From contig JANXXL010000101.1 of assembly GCA_025350625.1 (NCBI GenBank), forward strand, positions 1 to 39,039: a stretch of DNA of 39,039 nucleotides, given 5' to 3'. Shown here piece by piece: positions 16,537 to 24,718 of the stretch (position 1 is the stretch's first letter; every line of letters starts with the position of its first letter). The stretch comes from Bryobacterales bacterium (GTDB lineage Bacteria > Acidobacteriota > Terriglobia > Bryobacterales > Bryobacteraceae). The notes under the pieces were generated by a model, which saw only the letters and a list, made by a program, of their open reading frames with translations, was not told where the DNA came from and searched no databases. Position numbers and translations under genes: made by a program.

Positions 16537-18885
16537 ATGCAATGGCGTGCGGTGTCTTTCCGGGTAGCAATCTTATTGGCGGCGGGGAGCTTTCTTACAC
16601 TTGACGCGCAGCAGGCTCAACCGGCCGCCGTTATCAAGCAATACTGCCTGGCGTGCCACAACGATAAGTTGAAAACCGCAGGTCTGGCATTCGACACCGT
16701 AAATATAGATAACGCCGATCGGAATCCAGATGTATGGGAAAAGGTTGTGCGTAAGATCGGCGCTCGGGCGATGCCGCCGGCCGGCATGCCGCGACCTAGC
16801 GAAGCGACTTACAAAGCGTTTTTGTCGTACTTAGAGACTTCGCTCGATCAAAGTGCGTCGGCCAAGCCCAATCCGGGCCGTACCGACACGTTCCGCCGGT
16901 TGAATCGCACTGAATACCAAAATGCGATTCGCGATCTGCTCTCGCTCGACGTGGATGTCGCTTCCCTTCTCCCGACTGACGATTCGAGCCACGGTTTTGA
17001 CAACATCACGGTGGGCGATCTCTCGCCGACTCTTTTGGAACGCTACCTGGCGGCGGCGCAAAAGATCAGCCGTGTCGCGATCGGAAGCCCGATTCGCACT
17101 CCGGGCGGCGATACCATCTCTCTTCCTCCGGACCTCACGCAAGAGGAGCACTTCGACCAATTGCCTTTCGGCACGCGTGGCGGGACGTTGGTGAATTACA
17201 CCTTCCCTCTCGACGCGGAGTACACGATTCAGCTTCGCTTGACTCGGGATCGGAATGAGCATATCGAAGGTCTGACCGAAACCCATCAGGTGGAGCTGAC
17301 GCTGGATGGTGAGCGGATAAAAGTGTTCACGATTGTTCCGCCGGAGAATGGGCAGTACGCGGCCAGCCATGAAACGTTTGATAAGTTTCTGAATGTTCGG
17401 ATTCCAGTAAAGGCCGGCCCGCATGCGCTGGGCGCTTCGTTCCTCAAGAAGCCGTCGGCGCTGCTGACCACCGAGCGGCAGCCGTATCAGGCGCACTTTA
17501 ATATGGACCGGCATCCGCGTGTCCAGCCGGCGCTGTATTCAATTTCTGTGGTTGGTCCCTTTGAGGCGAAGGGGCCTGGGAACACGCCGACGCGCAGCCG
17601 GATTTTTGTGTGCCAGCCGGCGAATGCGTCCGAAGAAGACGCTTGCGCCGAGCGCATCTTGTCTACCTTATTGAAGCGGGCCTATCGGCGGCCGGTCACG
17701 GATAAGGACGTTCAGGTTCCACTCAAATTCTTCAAGGACGGGAAAGCCGGCGGAGTATTTGACGCCGGGATCGAGATGGCGCTGCAGGCGCTGCTGGTGA
17801 GTCCTGAGTTCTTGTTCAGGGTCGAGCGCGATCCGGCCAACGTAGCGCCCAATACCGCTTACAGGCTCACCGATGTCGAATTGGCCTCGCGGCTTTCGTT
17901 CTTCCTCTGGAGCAGCATTCCGGACGATGAACTGCTGGATCTGGCTATCGCCGGGAAGCTGAAAGAGCCTGCGGTGCTCGAAAAACAGGTGCGGCGCATG
18001 CTGGCCGATACTCGGTCTGAGGCATTGGTGAACAGCTTCGCCGATCAATGGTTGTACCTGCGAAATCTGGCGTCGATTACTCCCGACCCGAGAGTGTTTC
18101 CGGATTTCGACGACAACCTGAGGCAATCCTTGCGGCGTGAGACCGAGCTGTTTTTCGACTCGGTCATGCGCGAAGACCGCAGCGTGATGGATTTGTTGAA
18201 GGCGAATTATACTTTCGTCAATGAACGCCTGGCCAAGCACTACGGGATTCCGAATGTGTACGGCAGCCAGTTCCGTCGGATTTCATTTGGCGCGGATGAC
18301 GTGCGCGGCGGGCTGCTCAGTCAGGGAAGCATACTGACGGTAACGTCTTATCCCGACCGCACCTCGCCTGTGATTCGCGGAAAATGGATTCTCACGAATA
18401 TTCTGGGCACTCCACCTCCTCCGCCGCCGCCGAATGTGCCGCCGCTCAAAGACAACAACGCCGTCGGAGGCAAGGTGCTGACGATACGGGAGCGAATGGC
18501 GCAACACCGCGCGAATCCCCCCTGCTCCGGTTGTCACAAACTGATGGACCCGGTGGGATTCTCGCTCGAAAACTTTGACGCTGTGGGGCGCTGGCGGACC
18601 ATTGACAGTGGCGCGCCCATCGACTCCTCGGGAAGCCTTCCCGACGGCGGAAATTTCGCGGGCGAAGCCGGATTGAAGCAAGCGTTGTTGAGCCACCCGG
18701 AACTTTTTGTCACCACTACCACAGAAAAGCTTCTTACGTATGCGTTAGGCCGGGGCCTGGAATCTTACGACGGCCCGGTAGTGCGGAAGATCGTGCGGGA
18801 CGGCCACAACCAGGACTACCGCTTCTCGTCGCTAATTTTGGGAATTGTTAACAGCACACCATTTCAAATGAGGAGATCTCTATGA
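16537..18885 (+). CDS. DUF1592-family dihaem protein (DUF1587/1595/1592/1588/1585), cassette A
   Basis: A 782-residue exported protein. The ATG at 16537 is chosen because the signal peptide (WRAVSFRVAILLAAGSFLT) then begins at once and aligns with the paralogue; in-frame GTG 16516 and ATG 16519 are alternatives. The N-terminal cytochrome-like domain has CLACH at 37-41. FRRLNRTEYQNAIRDLL marks DUF1587. A beta-rich middle follows, then the DUF1595 and DUF1592 regions (RPVTDKDVQVPLKF; ELASRLSFFLWSSIPDDELL), a run of consecutive prolines, and DUF1588 with a second CxxCH (CSGCH, 663-667) in CSGCHKLMDPVGFSLENFD, ending in DUF1585. This gene pairs with DUF1552 in many Planctomycetes, Verrucomicrobia and Acidobacteria; its function is unknown. 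The haem motifs suggest periplasmic redox work. It overlaps the next gene by ATGA. Confidence 0.9.
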   Translation: MQWRAVSFRVAILLAAGSFLTLDAQQAQPAAVIKQYCLACHNDKLKTAGLAFDTVNIDNADRNPDVWEKVVRKIGARAMPPAGMPRPSEATYKAFLSYLETSLDQSASAKPNPGRTDTFRRLNRTEYQNAIRDLLSLDVDVASLLPTDDSSHGFDNITVGDLSPTLLERYLAAAQKISRVAIGSPIRTPGGDTISLPPDLTQEEHFDQLPFGTRGGTLVNYTFPLDAEYTIQLRLTRDRNEHIEGLTETHQVELTLDGERIKVFTIVPPENGQYAASHETFDKFLNVRIPVKAGPHALGASFLKKPSALLTTERQPYQAHFNMDRHPRVQPALYSISVVGPFEAKGPGNTPTRSRIFVCQPANASEEDACAERILSTLLKRAYRRPVTDKDVQVPLKFFKDGKAGGVFDAGIEMALQALLVSPEFLFRVERDPANVAPNTAYRLTDVELASRLSFFLWSSIPDDELLDLAIAGKLKEPAVLEKQVRRMLADTRSEALVNSFADQWLYLRNLASITPDPRVFPDFDDNLRQSLRRETELFFDSVMREDRSVMDLLKANYTFVNERLAKHYGIPNVYGSQFRRISFGADDVRGGLLSQGSILTVTSYPDRTSPVIRGKWILTNILGTPPPPPPPNVPPLKDNNAVGGKVLTIRERMAQHRANPPCSGCHKLMDPVGFSLENFDAVGRWRTIDSGAPIDSSGSLPDGGNFAGEAGLKQALLSHPELFVTTTTEKLLTYALGRGLESYDGPVVRKIVRDGHNQDYRFSSLILGIVNSTPFQMRRSL

Positions 18886-20219
18886 TCGTCACGAAAAAAG
18901 CACTGCCCCGGAGACAGTTTCTGCGAGGTGTGGGCGTTACTCTTGCGCTGCCCTTGCTCGATGCCATGATCCCGTCGTTTACGGCCATGGCTGCAACGCC
19001 TGCGAATCCGGTGCGGCGCCTTGGGTTCATCTATGTTCCCATGGGATCGAACTTCTCCCAGTTCCAGCCAAAGACGGTGGGGGCGCTCACCGAATTGTCG
19101 CCGACTTTGAGCTCACTGACGCCGTTCATCGACCAGTTGACCGTGCTCAGCAACATGGAACTTAAGAACTCCTATTCGCCTGGCAACCATGCCACTGCTA
19201 ATTCCGGGTATCTCAGTGCGGCCCGCGCCAAGATGACGGAAGGCAGCGATTATGAGCTGGGGATCACGGTCGATCAAATCGCCGCGAAGCACTTTGCGAA
19301 AGATACCAAGGTGCCCTCGCTCGAGCTCGCTATGGATTTGCTGACGCCCATCGGCAGCTGCGACAACGGCTTTGCGTGCGTCTACCAGAACAATCTTTCG
19401 TGGTCGACGCCCACTACGCCGCTGCCGTCTGAAGGAAACCCGCGCATTGTCTTCGAGCGCCTGTTCGGCGACGGGGGCAGCGCTGCGGACCAGCGTGCGG
19501 CGCTGAGACGAAGCGGCAGCATTCTCGATTGGGTGACCGACGATATGGCGCGCCTGCAGCGGGAGCTGGGGGCGGGCGATCGCAATAAGGTCAGCCAGTA
19601 TCTGGATACGGTTCGAGAACTGGAGCGCCGCATTCAAAAGGCTGAGGAAAAGACTGCGGAGTCGCCGCTGCCGGATCTGGAACGGCCGGTGGGTGTGCCC
19701 GCATCCTATGCGGAACATGCCAAGTTGATGTTCGATTTACAGGTGCTCGCGCTGCAAGGGGATGTAACCCGCGTGATCACGCATCAACTGGCGCGTGAGA
19801 CCAGCACTCGCACCTATCCTGAAATTGGAGTGTCTGAGGCGCATCATCCGACCTCGCATCACACTAATAATCCGGAGAAGCTCGCGAAGCTGGCGAAGAT
19901 CAACGCTTATCACGTTTCGCTGTTCGCCTACTTCCTGGAGAAGCTCAAGGCCACGCCGGACGGCGATGGCTCGCTGCTCGATCACACCATGTATCTCTAC
20001 GGCAGCGGCATGGGCGATCCGGATGTGCATGACCACGTCAACCTGCCGATCATTGTGGCCGGCGGCGGCGCGGGCAAGCATAAGGGCGGGCGTCATATCA
20101 AGTACGATCAGCCGACTCCGCTCGCGAACCTTCATTTGACGCTGCTGGAGAAGGTGGGTGTCCACCTCGACAGCTTCGCCGATAGCAAGGGACATGTCGA
20201 CGAATTGCTTTCTCTCTAG
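18882..20219 (+). CDS. DUF1552 family Tat-exported protein, cassette A
   Basis: A 445-residue protein. The N terminus has a twin-arginine signal (RRQFLRGVG at 10-18, then TLALPLLDAMIPS), so it is probably exported folded. The body matches DUF1552: RRLGFIYVPMGSNF, LSPTLSSLTPFIDQLTVLSN, SLELAMD, VYQNNLSWSTPTTPLPSE, LRRSGSILDWV, then GSGMGDPDVHDHVNLPIIVA and GGRHIKYDQPTPLANLHLTL near the end. The C-terminal part recalls DUF1501 and sulfatase-like folds; this is my impression, not a demonstrated relation. GAGGAG seven bases before the ATG is formed by the last codons (MRRSL) of the DUF1592 gene, and the ATGA overlap couples translation. Partner of the DUF1592 dihaem protein; reaction unknown. Confidence 0.9.
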   Translation: MIVTKKALPRRQFLRGVGVTLALPLLDAMIPSFTAMAATPANPVRRLGFIYVPMGSNFSQFQPKTVGALTELSPTLSSLTPFIDQLTVLSNMELKNSYSPGNHATANSGYLSAARAKMTEGSDYELGITVDQIAAKHFAKDTKVPSLELAMDLLTPIGSCDNGFACVYQNNLSWSTPTTPLPSEGNPRIVFERLFGDGGSAADQRAALRRSGSILDWVTDDMARLQRELGAGDRNKVSQYLDTVRELERRIQKAEEKTAESPLPDLERPVGVPASYAEHAKLMFDLQVLALQGDVTRVITHQLARETSTRTYPEIGVSEAHHPTSHHTNNPEKLAKLAKINAYHVSLFAYFLEKLKATPDGDGSLLDHTMYLYGSGMGDPDVHDHVNLPIIVAGGGAGKHKGGRHIKYDQPTPLANLHLTLLEKVGVHLDSFADSKGHVDELLSL

Positions 20220-20238
20220 ATTTCAGGAGACAAGAATC

Positions 20239-21723
20239 ATGCAACTGAAACGCTTCAGCGGGTGGTTGATCGTTCCATCGTTCCTGGCTGCGAGCCTGCT
20301 GGCTGCGGGTCCGAGCGCCCGGCTGGTGGATGCCGTCAAGAATACCGATAAAGCTTCCACGCGCGCATTGATCGGGCAGCATGTCGACGTGAATGTGCCC
20401 GAGACGGATGGCACCACCGCACTCCATTGGGCCGCGCGCTGGGATGATTTGGAGACGGCGGAGCTGTTGATTCGCAATGGCGCGAACGTAAAGGCTGCGA
20501 ATCGTTATGAGGTGACGCCGCTGTCGCTCGCCTGCGAGAATGGCAACGCCGCGATGATCGCGTTGCTGCTCAAGTCGGGCGCGGACCCGAACACCGCCCT
20601 GCCCGAAGGCGAAACGGCTTTGATGACGGCTTCGCGCACCGGCAAAGTGGATGCGGTGAAGCTGCTGATGGCTCGCGGAGCCGACCCGAATGCTAAGGAA
20701 AAGGGACACGGCCAGACTGCCCTGATGTGGGCAGCGGCCGAAGGGAACACCGCAGTGGTCGAAGAGCTGGTCGAGCGTGGCGCGGACATGCATGCGCGTT
20801 CCGAGGGATTTACGCCGCTGTTGTTTGCGGTGCGCGAGGGACGAACTGGTACTGTCCGGGCTATGTTGAAGCTCGGAGCGGATGTCAATGAAACCTGGCA
20901 GGGGCCGAGGCGGATGTCGGGTTCGGGCAGCAGCGCTTTGGTTTTGGCAGTGGCGAACGCTCACTATGAACTCGCCTTGGCGCTCTTGGATGCCGGTGCG
21001 GATCCGAATGCCGCGGCGCAGGGCTGGACCGCATTGCATCAGATTACCTGGGTGCATAAAGCGGGCACTGGAACCAACGATCCTGCTCCGGAAGGGTCTG
21101 GAAGTGTGGACGCTTTTGACTTCGTTCGGAAACTCGTCGCGCACGGAGCGAACGTGAACGCTCGCATGACTAAGTCTGCGAAGCTGGGTCCGACTGATCT
21201 GAATATGATCGGAGCCACTCCTTTCTTGATGGCTGCCCGCACTGCGGATGCGCCATTGATGCGTCTGCTTGCCGAGTTGGGAGCCGATCCTCTGTTGCCG
21301 AACGCCGACAATACCACGCCATTAGCAGTTGCGGCGGGCATTGGTACGCACTCGCCGGGCGAAGACGCCGGGACGGAGCCCGAAGTACTGGAGGCGGTAA
21401 AAGTCGCGTTGGAACTTGGCGGAGACGTCAATGCAGTCGACAATAAGGGCGAGACTGCGATGCACGGCGTGGCCTATAAGCAGGTTCCCACTGTCGCGCA
21501 ATTCCTGATCGACAAAGGCGCGAAGATCGAGGTCTGGAATCGCAAGGACAAAGAAGGGGTTTCGCCGCTACGGATCGCGGAAGGCGCATTTGTGTTATCG
21601 AAGCTCCGGGCACCGTCGCCAGGAGTTGCCGCCGTGTTACGCAAAGCGTTAGGCGATGCGGGTCTACCGACGGAAGTCGAACCCCAGGACCTGACAGTTT
21701 TGCGGGTCCGAGAGAAGCTATAG
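20239..21723 (+). CDS. exported ankyrin-repeat protein, cassette A
   Basis: A 494-residue protein starting at the ATG at 20239, with AGGAGA eight bases upstream; an in-frame extension back to 20158 would overlap DUF1552. Residues 1-24 form a signal peptide (FSGWLIVPSFLAASLLAAG). About ten ankyrin repeats follow, for example TALHWAARWDDLETAELLIR, TPLSLACENGNAAMIALLLK and TALMWAAAEGNTAVVEELVE. The array is broken by longer insertions, including LHQITWVHKAGTGTNDPAPE (near 280) and THSPGEDAGTEPEVLEAVKV, which recur in the paralogue at 23165-24706. Ankyrins bind protein partners; here the partner is presumably exported too, perhaps the DUF1592/DUF1552 pair. The 19-bp gap after DUF1552 indicates one operon. 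Confidence 0.9.
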   Translation: MQLKRFSGWLIVPSFLAASLLAAGPSARLVDAVKNTDKASTRALIGQHVDVNVPETDGTTALHWAARWDDLETAELLIRNGANVKAANRYEVTPLSLACENGNAAMIALLLKSGADPNTALPEGETALMTASRTGKVDAVKLLMARGADPNAKEKGHGQTALMWAAAEGNTAVVEELVERGADMHARSEGFTPLLFAVREGRTGTVRAMLKLGADVNETWQGPRRMSGSGSSALVLAVANAHYELALALLDAGADPNAAAQGWTALHQITWVHKAGTGTNDPAPEGSGSVDAFDFVRKLVAHGANVNARMTKSAKLGPTDLNMIGATPFLMAARTADAPLMRLLAELGADPLLPNADNTTPLAVAAGIGTHSPGEDAGTEPEVLEAVKVALELGGDVNAVDNKGETAMHGVAYKQVPTVAQFLIDKGAKIEVWNRKDKEGVSPLRIAEGAFVLSKLRAPSPGVAAVLRKALGDAGLPTEVEPQDLTVLRVREKL

Positions 21724-21745
21724 CATTGGTCTGACATTTCTTACT

Positions 21746-22477
21746 ATGCGCCGCATTCTGGTTGTGCTTTCTCTAGGACTTTGCTCCATCGCGGCGGCCC
21801 AGGAAAACCACAAACCCCGCAGGACCGTCTGGGACGGAGTTTATTCGACGGCTCAGGCAGACCGCGGGAAAATGGCTTACGGCGCAAAATGCGCGATGTG
21901 CCACCAAGCCGATCTCAGCGGTTACTATGGGGCGCTCAAGGGCGATCACTTCATGGAGCACTGGCGCGAAAGCGTCCTGAACGACTTATTTGCGAACATA
22001 AGCTCCACCATGCCGCGGGACGCTCCAGGAACGCTCAGCGAGGGAGTCTACCTGGATATCCTTTCTTACGTCCTGAGTGCGAATGCCTTTCCGCCGGGCG
22101 CGAGCGAATTGACCCGGGAAGCGCTGGGGAGCATTCAAGTGGAGGGCAAAGCAGGGCCGCAGGAAGTGCCGACCGGTGCGCTGGTCGACGTGCTGGGGTG
22201 CCTGGAAGAAAGCCCCGGCAAGGGCTGGATACTGACGCAAGCCACCGCTCCGATCCGCACCAGAAATCCGGGAGACCCGACTGCTGACGAGTTAAAGGCC
22301 GGAGCGGCCAAACCCCTCGGGACGCTTACGTTTGGGTTGATGGATGCGGCGGCGTATTCGCCCGAAGCTCACAAGGGCCAAAAGGCGCAGGCTAAGGGGT
22401 TGATGATCAGGCTCCCGGGGGGCGATCGTATCAACTTAACATCGCTTCGCATCACTGATGTGAAGTGCGGCTCCTGA
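21746..22477 (+). CDS. monohaem c-type cytochrome with unusual C-terminal domain
   Basis: A 243-residue protein with a signal peptide (RRILVVLSLGLCSIAAAQ). Residues about 25-115 form a class I cytochrome c domain with CAMCH at 49-53 and a likely distal Met 89 in STMP. The remaining ~120 residues (LVDVLGCLEESPGKGWILTQ, then GTLTFGLMDAAAY, GLMIRLPGGDRINLTSLRIT) form a second domain that I cannot name; it has paired Cys near its ends and may be beta-rich. The gene follows the ankyrin gene by 22 bp on the same strand and is probably the fourth gene of that operon. A natural idea is that it takes electrons from the dihaem DUF1592 protein, but this is inference. No matching copy accompanies the minus-strand cassette. 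Confidence 0.8.
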   Translation: MRRILVVLSLGLCSIAAAQENHKPRRTVWDGVYSTAQADRGKMAYGAKCAMCHQADLSGYYGALKGDHFMEHWRESVLNDLFANISSTMPRDAPGTLSEGVYLDILSYVLSANAFPPGASELTREALGSIQVEGKAGPQEVPTGALVDVLGCLEESPGKGWILTQATAPIRTRNPGDPTADELKAGAAKPLGTLTFGLMDAAAYSPEAHKGQKAQAKGLMIRLPGGDRINLTSLRITDVKCGS

Positions 22478-22522
22478 CGGAATCCGGCGGCTTATTGGGG
22501 GGACGGGTTAGGATGAAAGAAA

Positions 22523-23143
22523 ATGTCCGCTTTCGCCGCCCGGGTATTTCTGCTTTCTCCCGCTCGCTTGGATGGGCCGCGATCCGCGATGCTGCTCCGG
22601 CAGCCTGCAAACTTTGAATTAGCCGAGCGCTTGCACCGCGGGGAGGCAACCATTGGCGAAGTCTACAGCTTCATCAGCGGGCTCTACTTTCGCGGGAAAG
22701 TCGCTTATGCGGCGGCCTTCGCGGGGTCTCCCGAGGGCGCTGCTTCGAGCTTGATCATCGTACCGGGTGCCGGGCTGATCCCGCTTGAAACGACCGTCAG
22801 CGTGGAAAAAGTAAGGGAATTCGCAGGGATTTCTATTGAGCGCGACTACGACATCTATCGGGCGACCCTGCTGCGCGATGCCCGTTTGTTGGAGCAAGCG
22901 TCGGGTCCAGCCTGCCGTTTAATCCTGTTGGGTAGCATTGCCAGCGACAAATATACGGCGCCGCTGCTCGAAGTTTTCGGCGAGCGGCTGATGTTTCCGG
23001 CTGATTTTGTGGGGCGCGGCGATATGAGCCGGGGCGGCTTGATGCTCCGTTCCGCTCAGGCGGGCGTGGAACTTGAGTATAAACCGGTCGCGGGCGCTTT
23101 GCTGCGCGGGGCGCGGCCCCCGAAGTTAATTCCGATACGCTAA
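22523..23143 (+). CDS. conserved hypothetical protein
   Basis: A 206-residue soluble protein without a signal peptide or membrane segment. Segments that look conserved are RVFLLSPARLDGPRSAML, GEVYSFISGLYFRGKVAYA, IIVPGAGLIPLETTV, LILLGSIASDKYTAPLLEVF and FPADFVGRGDMSRGGLMLR. I recall similar uncharacterised proteins in Acidobacteria and some Proteobacteria but cannot assign a function. AGGATG lies upstream at workable spacing and the gap to the cytochrome gene is 45 bp. Unlike the neighbouring products it is probably cytoplasmic, so it may not belong to the exported system. Its stop is 21 bp from the convergent ankyrin gene; I see no clear terminator in that short gap. Confidence 0.7.
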   Translation: MSAFAARVFLLSPARLDGPRSAMLLRQPANFELAERLHRGEATIGEVYSFISGLYFRGKVAYAAAFAGSPEGAASSLIIVPGAGLIPLETTVSVEKVREFAGISIERDYDIYRATLLRDARLLEQASGPACRLILLGSIASDKYTAPLLEVFGERLMFPADFVGRGDMSRGGLMLRSAQAGVELEYKPVAGALLRGARPPKLIPIR

Positions 23144-23164
23144 GTCCGGCGCGCTAGCGGGACG

Positions 23165-24706
23165 TTATTGCGCGTTCGGACACAATTCCTGGGAGTGAGT
23201 GTCGCAGTTCTTAGACGTCTCGACGATGACGGTCGAGTGGCCGGCGGCGGTCATGAGTTTCTTCAGCACGGCTTCGGTCTCGGGGGATGGTTTGAAGTTC
23301 CCGAAGCGGTGACCCTGGGCGATCCACAATGGCGACCAGCCCATTTTGTTCTTCTGGTCCCAGATTTCGATTTTCGCGCCCTTGTCGGCCAGGAATTGTA
23401 CTGCGAGCGGCAGGTTCTTATAGGCAGCGCCATGCATGGCGGTCTCGCCCTTGTTGTCAACGGCATTAATGTCCGCGCCGAGATCCAAGGCCACTTGCAT
23501 GGCCTCGATCACTTCTTCCTCGGTGCCAGCGTCCTCGCCGGGAGAACGCGTCCCCAGGCCGGCGGCGGCCATGAGCGGCGTGCTGTTGTCTTCGTTGGTC
23601 ATCAGAGGATCGGCACCCAGTTTGGCCAAATAACGCATCAGTTCGGCGTCGGCGGTGCGGGCGGCAAGGAAGAAAGGCGTCGCGCCCTTGGTGTTCAGGA
23701 TGGTCAAACCCACTTTCTCGGGTTTGGTCATGCGGGCGTTAATATTGGCCCCGTGATCGACCAGCACCTTCACCATTTCAAGACTGGTCATGCTCCCCGA
23801 TCCTTCGGGCGAGGGGGAATTATCGCCTAAGCCGGACTTGCGGACCCAGGTGATCGCATGCAGCGGCGTATATCCGATTTCTGTAGCATTCGGGTTCGCG
23901 CCCGCTTCGAGGAGTTTGGTTGCCAGTTCGAAATGGCCGTTCAGCACCGCTAAATCGAGGGCGCTGGTGCCGGGGCGGGAAACTCCGGCGATACCACGGT
24001 TCGCATTGGCGACGCCATGAGACCGCTGGCGGAATTTAGGCTGTACGACCTCGTTAAAGTCCTCTCCGCCTTTCAGCAGGACCGGAAGAACGCCGATCTT
24101 ACCTTCTCGCGCTGCGTATAGAAGAGGCGAAAATCCGTAGCGGTCGCGGGTTTTGAAATCGGCGCCGGCCTTGAGAAGGGCCTCGACCGCCTGTGCGTTT
24201 CCTTCCGCTGCGGCCCACATCAGGGCGGTCTGCTCGGAATGCGCTTCCTTGGCGTTGATGTTGGCTCCATGAGAGAGGAGCGCTCCCACGGTTTCGACAT
24301 CGCCAGTGCGCGCGGCGGTCATCAGGACGGTCTCGCCGCCGAGCAGGACGGTGTTCGGATCGGCTCCGGCTTTAAGGAACATCTCGACCATAGGCCCGTT
24401 GCCATTCTCACAAGCCGACGATAGGGGAGTTACTCCATAGCGGTTGACGGCTTTCACGTTGGCGCCGGCGTGGATCAGCAACTCGGCCATTTGCAGATCG
24501 CCTTTATGCGCCGCCCAATGGAGCGCGGTCATCCCGTCGACCTGGGATGCATTGACGTCCGCGCCCTTTTGGAGGAGCGCCTGCAGGCCGGCTTTATCGC
24601 CGCCTTCGGCCATATCCGCTATGCCGGAAGCAAGGCCGGCGCCGAGCAGGCTAGCCGCCGATAACAACGAAATCAGAGCCCATTCACCGAACTGTATTGG
24701 ACGCAT
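23165..24706 (-). CDS. exported ankyrin-repeat protein, cassette B
   Basis: A 513-residue protein, paralogue of the ankyrin protein at 20239-21723 in the opposite orientation. It has a signal peptide (residues 1-24, ALISLLSAASLLGAG) and repeats such as TALHWAAHKGDLQMAELLIH, TPLSSACENGNGPMVEMFLK and TALMWAAAEGNAQAVEALLK. The same inter-repeat insertions occur (LHAITWVRKSGLGDNSPSPE; GTRSPGEDAGTEEEVIEAMQ). It differs by an insertion with FRQRSHGVANANRGIAG near 240 and by a C-terminal tail with two cysteines (SKNCDTHSQELCPNAQ) that could form a disulfide. AGGAGA begins at the upstream DUF1552 stop codon, eight bases before the ATG, so it is coupled to that gene. Confidence 0.9.
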   Translation of the reverse strand: MRPIQFGEWALISLLSAASLLGAGLASGIADMAEGGDKAGLQALLQKGADVNASQVDGMTALHWAAHKGDLQMAELLIHAGANVKAVNRYGVTPLSSACENGNGPMVEMFLKAGADPNTVLLGGETVLMTAARTGDVETVGALLSHGANINAKEAHSEQTALMWAAAEGNAQAVEALLKAGADFKTRDRYGFSPLLYAAREGKIGVLPVLLKGGEDFNEVVQPKFRQRSHGVANANRGIAGVSRPGTSALDLAVLNGHFELATKLLEAGANPNATEIGYTPLHAITWVRKSGLGDNSPSPEGSGSMTSLEMVKVLVDHGANINARMTKPEKVGLTILNTKGATPFFLAARTADAELMRYLAKLGADPLMTNEDNSTPLMAAAGLGTRSPGEDAGTEEEVIEAMQVALDLGADINAVDNKGETAMHGAAYKNLPLAVQFLADKGAKIEIWDQKNKMGWSPLWIAQGHRFGNFKPSPETEAVLKKLMTAAGHSTVIVETSKNCDTHSQELCPNAQ

Positions 24707-24718
24707 AGGGATGGTCTC

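Noticed and set aside
20098..21144. 348-codon minus-strand open frame
   Set aside because: It is antisense to the DUF1552/ankyrin junction of cassette A, with Arg/His-rich composition typical of a shadow frame.
23144..23164. Terminator between the convergent ends
   Set aside because: The 21-bp gap allows only a GTCC/GGAC pairing with mismatches and no T-run, which is too weak to call.
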